Made by a program: the position numbers and the translations under genes
In this document: piece by piece, positions 58,220 to 64,000 of the stretch
How the letters are laid out: each line of letters opens with the position of its first letter
Position numbering within the stretch: position 1 is the stretch's first letter
Source: Chrysomallon squamiferum
Taxonomy: Eukaryota; Mollusca; Gastropoda; Neomphalida; Peltospiridae
Direction: 5' to 3'
Assembly: GCA_012295275.1 (NCBI GenBank)
Contig: CM022679.1
Location: 23,198,952-23,262,951 of the forward strand
Length of the DNA stretch: 64,000 nucleotides
Notes under the pieces: model-generated
What the model was told of the DNA's origin: nothing
The model's input: only the letters and a program-made list of their open reading frames with translations
Databases searched by the model: none

Positions 58220-58815
58220 AAGTGCAGGCGAATTAACCGAATGTTATTTTTATCATATATTTACATATCGGTTAGCCAAAAGCTATCTGTATATGATAAC
58301 GTATCGGTTAGCCAGAAGCATCTTTATATTATTACGTATCATTTAACCAACCTCTATGTTTAATTCTTTAACTATCAATTAACCACATGATATTTTTATA
58401 TCTTTACATATTTACTTAGACTTTATCTTTGTATCTTTACATATTATTTAACCAGATGCCATATTTATATCTTTTACATTACAATTAACCAGATGTTATC
58501 TTTTTATCTTTTCATATCGTATAATAACCAGATGCTCTATTTATATCTTTACATATTTAATTAGATGCTATCTTGATAGCTTTACGTAACATTTAGATGT
58601 ATTCTATCTTGTGTATTTATACATCATTTAATCAAATTCTAACGTTATATCTTCACATATTATTTAGCCAGATGCTATCTTTATATCTTCACATATCATG
58701 TAACCATATGCTATCTTTATATATATATATATATATATGCTATCTTTATATCTTTATACATCAGTTGGTAATACTCTTTTTATATCTTTACACATCAATT
58801 GGTAATACTCACACA
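58220..58815. repeat. degenerate minisatellite, unit about 37-40 bases
   Basis: Repeated AACCAGATGCTATCTTTATA followed by TCTTTACATATCA-like sequence, about 15 units with many substitutions and indels. It is interrupted by a (TA)n run at 58716-58738. The age spread of the units suggests a long history in this intron. Confidence 0.85.
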
Positions 58816-59244
58816 AACCACAACAATAACACGGCATTAAGACTTACATGACATGGACATCTGTATTCATGTCAATGCGGTCGTAGCTATTTTACTCTCA
58901 TAAATTATTTGGCGACGTCGTCGTTGTATTGGCAGATGCTGAAAGTTCTAAATGCCTTTCTGAGTATAATTGAAGCCATTAACGCTGGCGGTTAAATTAA
59001 TTTGGTTTATTAAGTTACGTGCCGTGCAATATGAAAAGTATCAAATGGATTGTCGAGTGGTTTATTTGATCAGTGAGTTTGTGTCACCATCTGGCTTTCA
59101 AGATTGTGTTGCGTGGGAAGTGGTCACCAAATTACTGGAAACGGGTTCTGAGGAAAAGTGAGATAAACAGGAAGAATAATAAAAACATTTCTGAAAATTC
59201 TTATTTAACAGCAACAACAACAACAACAAAAACAAAAAATAAAA

Positions 59245-59248
59245 AATA

Positions 59249-59320
<72 letters not shown>
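59245..59320. repeat. (AAT)n microsatellite
   Basis: About 70 bases of AAT. Confidence 0.95.
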
Positions 59321-59321
<1 letters not shown>

Positions 59322-60759
59322 GGAAAGAAAGAAATAAAGAGAGAAAAATTAAAATAAAAAAACATTATAATAATAATAATAGTAAAAACAACCAAACGTA
59401 AAATATTTCTCTGTATCTACGTACATGCATAGGTATATCAAAGAGGGATAAAAAAAAAAAATAGGGTGTTTCATACGGACAGATACATTGTTGGATAGAT
59501 AGACACACACAGATAAATAAATAGGTAAGGCTAATCAGGTATACATAAATATGAGGGGTTTTGTATTAAATAATAATGATAACACAAAATAAATAAATAA
59601 ATAAACAAATAAATAAATAAATATAATAAAAAACGTACTAAGGATCAGGTCTGCTATAAATTAAACAATACTTCAATAAAAATAGCGATTAATTTCTGCT
59701 GCTACTGCTACTGCTACTATTACCGTAGCAACTACTACAGCTACTACTGCTGTTACTACTACTAATATTACTATCACAACCACTAATACTACTAATTCTA
59801 CTATTATTACTATTACTATAACTAATAATGTAACAACTTTGTTGGTATAGTTTCTATGTCTACAAAACTTAAATAAATAATATCGACAGTTGTTCATCAA
59901 TCTAACTACTTAGTTGCTATGTTTCTGCGACTACAATACTTCATTGCAATCAAGGCAATTTTCAGTCTAATCATTTTTTTCTAAGAAACGCGAACTTAAT
60001 TTACATACATTTCACATCAAGGGTGCGACTTTTCAAAACATTTTCAATCTACTTCAGAAAAGTAAGCGATTACGTTCTTCAACAAACAACAGTATTGCAT
60101 TGCACAGTGTTGACTTTATTTAGTATTATCACGCTTCTCGTTTTCAACATTTTTGCCGAAACGCGATTAATCTCGAAAGGGAACAATCGAGTTTTGAAGA
60201 CACTACGTTTTTCCCTTGTCATGGCTGACAGTTAGTTTGATGTTGGTAATGTTATACATTTCCTTTCAATTACGGTAAACAAGTTCGAGATATGTGTGTC
60301 CGTTGCCATTGGTTACCAGAGGTTTACCTAAAAGTTTTTCACGTGAATCGATAATCGGCGGGTGGCTAGGAATTAAATTTTGAAATTTTTTTAATTTTCT
60401 GTAGCTGAAAATTTTGGATTTTGAGTAATACACGTGTATGTATTCCGTATTTTTGTTTTTGCATGTATGTTTGTTTGTGTGTATGTTTTTATATATATAT
60501 GTATGTATGAATGTAATTTTTGTATGTATGTATGTGTTTGTATGTATGTCTGAGTGTATCTCTATGAATGTATGCTTGTATATGTGTATATGAATGTAAG
60601 TATGTAATATTTATTATGTATGTATGTATGTTCCTTTTTCTTTTCGTTTTCTTTTTTTTTCTTCTTCGAACACAAATCTAATTTTTACATCATTACTGTT
60701 AGATGTGCTTCTGACAAGACTAGACTTATTTTGCACTGCGAAAACAACGTGTGTGTTTG

Positions 60760-60814
<55 letters not shown>

Positions 60815-61219
60815 TTAAAAGCGAGATCAAAGTAAAATAATTATTATTTTCAGGTATAATAGTTAATCCATAGAATGAATGCTCTGATATGAAATACTTA
60901 ATTTTCCGTCAGATATTGATCATATAGATTAAGTAGGGGATAACGTAGATCTCATAATTAATTTTAAAGAGTACAAATAGTTCGTCTTTCATGGAAAAAA
61001 AATAAACAGCATTAAAAATAGGATTAGTGATCAAATCTTAGGATCTGCTGAATTAATTTAATATTGACATTGCAGTCTGTCCGTAAACTTAAATATAATG
61101 ATTAATCGTTTACAAGAGATTTGTTACCTAACGATTTTATTGTATGGATGTAAATATGTTTTATATGTGAATATGTATATAATTATGTTCGTTTGTGCAT
61201 ATCCATATGTATGTATATT

Positions 61220-61251
<32 letters not shown>

Positions 61252-62719
61252 GCCATATGTAACTAATTCATCAAGTGCATTTATTTGGAATATTTATTAA
61301 TTTTTAAAATAGTAATTTTAGCATGTAAATTATACACTGGGTTTCATGTATAATCCTAACTACAGAAAAGTATTTATATGAGACAGATTTAATATTATTA
61401 ACCTACAAATAATTGTTACTTTTATTTTCATTCACCAAACATTTATTTAGCGGAAAGCATAATAATTCACCGTTGGCATCGCGGTAAACACAGTCGTACA
61501 CGTAGTAATCTACTTATATCAGCGGATCGGATGACGTCGTAGCTGTCCGCTGAATATTTCAGATGAAATGTATATGTTTTTTTCTTTCCCTCGGGCCTGC
61601 AACATCACCCTTGACAGTTTCGTTAGACATCGATAATTAACTGAAGCCAAACTCGGCTTCAATACCTTTGTTACTTTGTCAAATAATCCCGATAATACAC
61701 AAACCCGTTTTATGTCATCAATCTTCCGTACAGGTTCAAACAGATCAAACATATCGAGCTGCTTTGTACCAGAACATCCCAAGCATCATCACGACAGTGA
61801 TCATGCAGTGTATTTTTATAAAATTAATTTAGACCAGCGAGCCGTATGAGGAAATGTTACGTTTTATGTTACTGGTCTCGTGGGACCTGTTAGAAGTGAA
61901 ACTGACCAATCAGAAGCGTTCATACTTTGATGGTCGGAATCGAGGCATTTTGTTTCCGCTTCCTGCAATTACTTCCTGATGGTTTACTTCGTGAAATATC
62001 TCGTGGGTATTAGTAACATGCGGTTTGATGGGCTTTTTCGTCAAACACAGATCTCACCTTTTTACTCGCTTTTTTATTTTTGTTTTGTTCAGACCAGGTT
62101 GGCTTAGTTGGTAAGACAGATAATTTTATGGCGACTATTCCCCGAAACCGAAGAAATAAGTCCAAAAAGATTTCTCTTATTCACTACTGTGAACTCAAGA
62201 GCTGATATGAGAAGCTGCTAACTGAATTTAAGATTAATCCTGATATGTCCAGAATAATCTTTAATAATAATTAAAATAATAATAATAAATAATAATAATA
62301 ATATACCAGTAATAATACAATAATAGTAATAATAATAATAAAAATAAAGATGACAATGTTTTGATAATAATGATGGTGACAAAAAAATATAAATAAATTA
62401 AATTAAATTAAACTTATAAGTAAAATAAATAAATAAATAAATAATAACCACAAATTAGTGTTACAGTGAAAGTAATCTACTTTACAGAATTCCTTACATG
62501 GTATAACCTTGAACGGAAGCAAACACTTCATTCTAAATAGCGACAAAGAACATAAACTAAATTACGTGAACAGTTTCATGTAAACGGTCCATAAGGCAAA
62601 CTATTTATGTTGGAGACATCCAAAAAAATCAAACGCAAACATTGTCAGTTAAATGCCAAAGATGCGTTTAAGATATTAGTATGCCCCATTATGACATTGG
62701 CCGTGAACCGTTATCTAAT

Positions 62720-62764
<45 letters not shown>

Positions 62765-63235
62765 TGCAATGTAAATTAGATAAAGTGATGATGATGATGA
62801 TGATTATCATCATATTCATTATTATCATAATAACAACAACAGTAGGAATAATTATAAAGATAACAATAATACTGATAATGATAATAATGATGGTGATGAT
62901 GACGTCGTCGATGTTGATTATAGAAAAAACAGCTACAGCATCTTTCATTGTGTAATAATGTCACTGGTTATTATCTGCACGCCACTGTTAAATCATAATA
63001 CATGTCTGTCACGTAATTCCGTAATAACTGTCTTTACTTGATGTCTTTTTAGTCGATCTTTAGCAGCAATTACGTCGTAATTGTTAACTAAATATATGGG
63101 GAAAAAAGGAAAAAGAAAAAAAAAAAAAAAAATAGAAAGAAAGGTTATTGCATACATTTACGGTAGTCCGGGGTGGTTAGGGTTGCCGATATGCCCATAG
63201 GGATGCCAGAATTCTAATCGCAATAGAACGCGCTT

Positions 63236-63264
63236 TCTTTATTATTATTATTATTATTATTATT

Positions 63265-63315
<51 letters not shown>

Positions 63316-63348
63316 ATTATTATTATTGTTGTTGTTGTTGTTGTTTTG
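63236..63348. repeat. (TTA)n-(TTG)n compound microsatellite
   Basis: About 110 bases alternating between TTA and TTG blocks. Confidence 0.95.
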
Positions 63349-63597
63349 TTGTTGTTTTTATTTGTTTTGTTTGTTTCTTCTTGTTTTGGGGTTTTTTGTG
63401 TGGGTTTTTTGGCGTGTCCAGAGACTGACTACAGCTTACAAGACTCTTCGTTCTTCTTCTCTGAAAATTCCACCTTTCGTGTGTGCGCTCTCCTGGCTCC
63501 AATCGTCCTTAACAGTGTTAACTGCTTATAATGTCTGAGCCGCAGGTGGCAGTCGCGGAATGCAGAAATGAAAGAGTAGATTAAATATAAACAGATT

Positions 63598-63915
63598 TTG
63601 AAGTTGTCCAAACGACTAGGTAAAATTAAAATTGCTTTAACGTCAGCTGGATGTACTGTCGAAAGATATGACGCCATTTGTAAAGCTTGTATCTTTGAAG
63701 ATCAATGTTTAATTTATTTAAAACAAACGGTCAGTAATGCTCATTTCAGTGATGGTAGCACCATTGCAAGTGTTTGGCCATTACTTAACGACAAAGCTGA
63801 AACGCCAAAGACAAAGCGAGCGAAAATGAAAACATCTGAAAAAGGCACACAGACAAACTCATATACAGATATATACATACGTATATATGTATACTCGGAC
63901 ACAAACTCATTTTGA
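63598..63915 (+). other. unidentified open frame of 105 codons
   Basis: The frame has ordinary amino-acid composition up to about residue 80 (CKACIFEDQCLIYLKQTVSN, then a Lys-rich KTKRAKMKTSEKG) before it runs into low-complexity TATACA sequence. I do not recognise it. It might be a transposon remnant inside the intron, or chance. No splice sites or partner frames support a host gene. Confidence 0.2.
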
Positions 63916-64000
63916 TCTAAAATATATAATGTTAATAATGATTGATGCACTCCTTTTCAGTGATACGGTCTTTCTAACATTCCTTTCAGAAATCGTTTAT

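Larger units (their letters stand above)
57808..64000 (+). other. intron following the NCX exon (to window end)
   Basis: No further exchanger sequence (Calx-beta or alpha-2 motifs) is seen before the window ends. It holds TACA/TATG-rich sequence, the minisatellite at 58220-58815, (AAT)n at 59245-59320 and 62722-62763, (TG)n at 60768-60812 and (TTA)n-(TTG)n at 63236-63348. 61430-62000 is less repetitive but shows no frame. Confidence 0.55.

Noticed and set aside
62100-62165. tRNA-like A box TGGCTTAGTTGG
   Set aside because: A perfect A box, but no B box at the right distance and no cloverleaf.
63540-63556. CTCF-like GCCGCAGGTGGCAG
   Set aside because: Several mismatches to the core motif and no second evidence.

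Overview
This is a eukaryotic window: AT-rich, full of microsatellites, with spliceosomal exons, a metazoan-type SRP RNA, 5S rRNA genes, LINE, MULE and pogo/Tigger-like remnants, and one 200-base assembly gap. A mollusc, probably a cephalopod, is my best guess from the mix of (GA)n, (TTA)n and (TA)n tracts, the 5S sequence and the divergent Na+/Ca2+ exchanger exon. That is an inference, not something the sequence proves.

Layout. 1-5350 holds no gene apart from a TA-flanked MITE (767-1456). 5351-5550 is Ns. 5551-12600 is a composite of repeats: MULE-type transposase remnants, then rearranged pieces of an L1/Tx1-like LINE. 12780-39575 is a tandem segmental duplication with a basic unit of about 12 kb. 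Each copy carries a small two-exon gene with an actinoporin-like look and a C-terminal CVVS (CaaX-type) tail, intact at 14166-14822 and frameshifted at 26226-27043. After the gene comes the same repeat block and LINE. In the second copy the LINE is interrupted by the most striking feature of the window, a tandem array (31315-37870) with a 2268-base unit.

Each array unit combines a 5S rRNA gene (minus strand), a 7SL/SRP RNA gene (plus strand) and a compact intronless gene (minus strand) for a 100-residue protein. That gene has a TATA box, a CATTCA cap site and a 3' stem-loop of the replication-dependent histone mRNA type, yet the protein is slightly acidic and is not a core or linker histone. 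The 7SL gene and the protein gene are head to head, about 160 bases apart from start to start, and share a region with a 21-base direct repeat and a CRE-like site. The unit therefore looks like a housekeeping cassette coupling ribosome parts, SRP RNA and an S-phase-type mRNA. The array is cut at both ends: the first 7SL lacks its 5' end, and the third protein gene lacks its promoter.

40300-64000 looks like one plus-strand gene. There is a CRE/CCAAT promoter with a donor-bounded first exon (about 40325-40449), further candidate 5' UTR exons (41850-42097 and 42582-43012), then a clear first coding exon of an SLC8/NCX Na+/Ca2+ exchanger (56795-57807, ATG at 57132). The following intron fills the rest of the window and contains a degenerate minisatellite. 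Other insertions in this half are a pogo/Tigger element with a broken transposase (50219-50925), a MITE (46303-46589) and two SINE-like tRNA-derived pieces.
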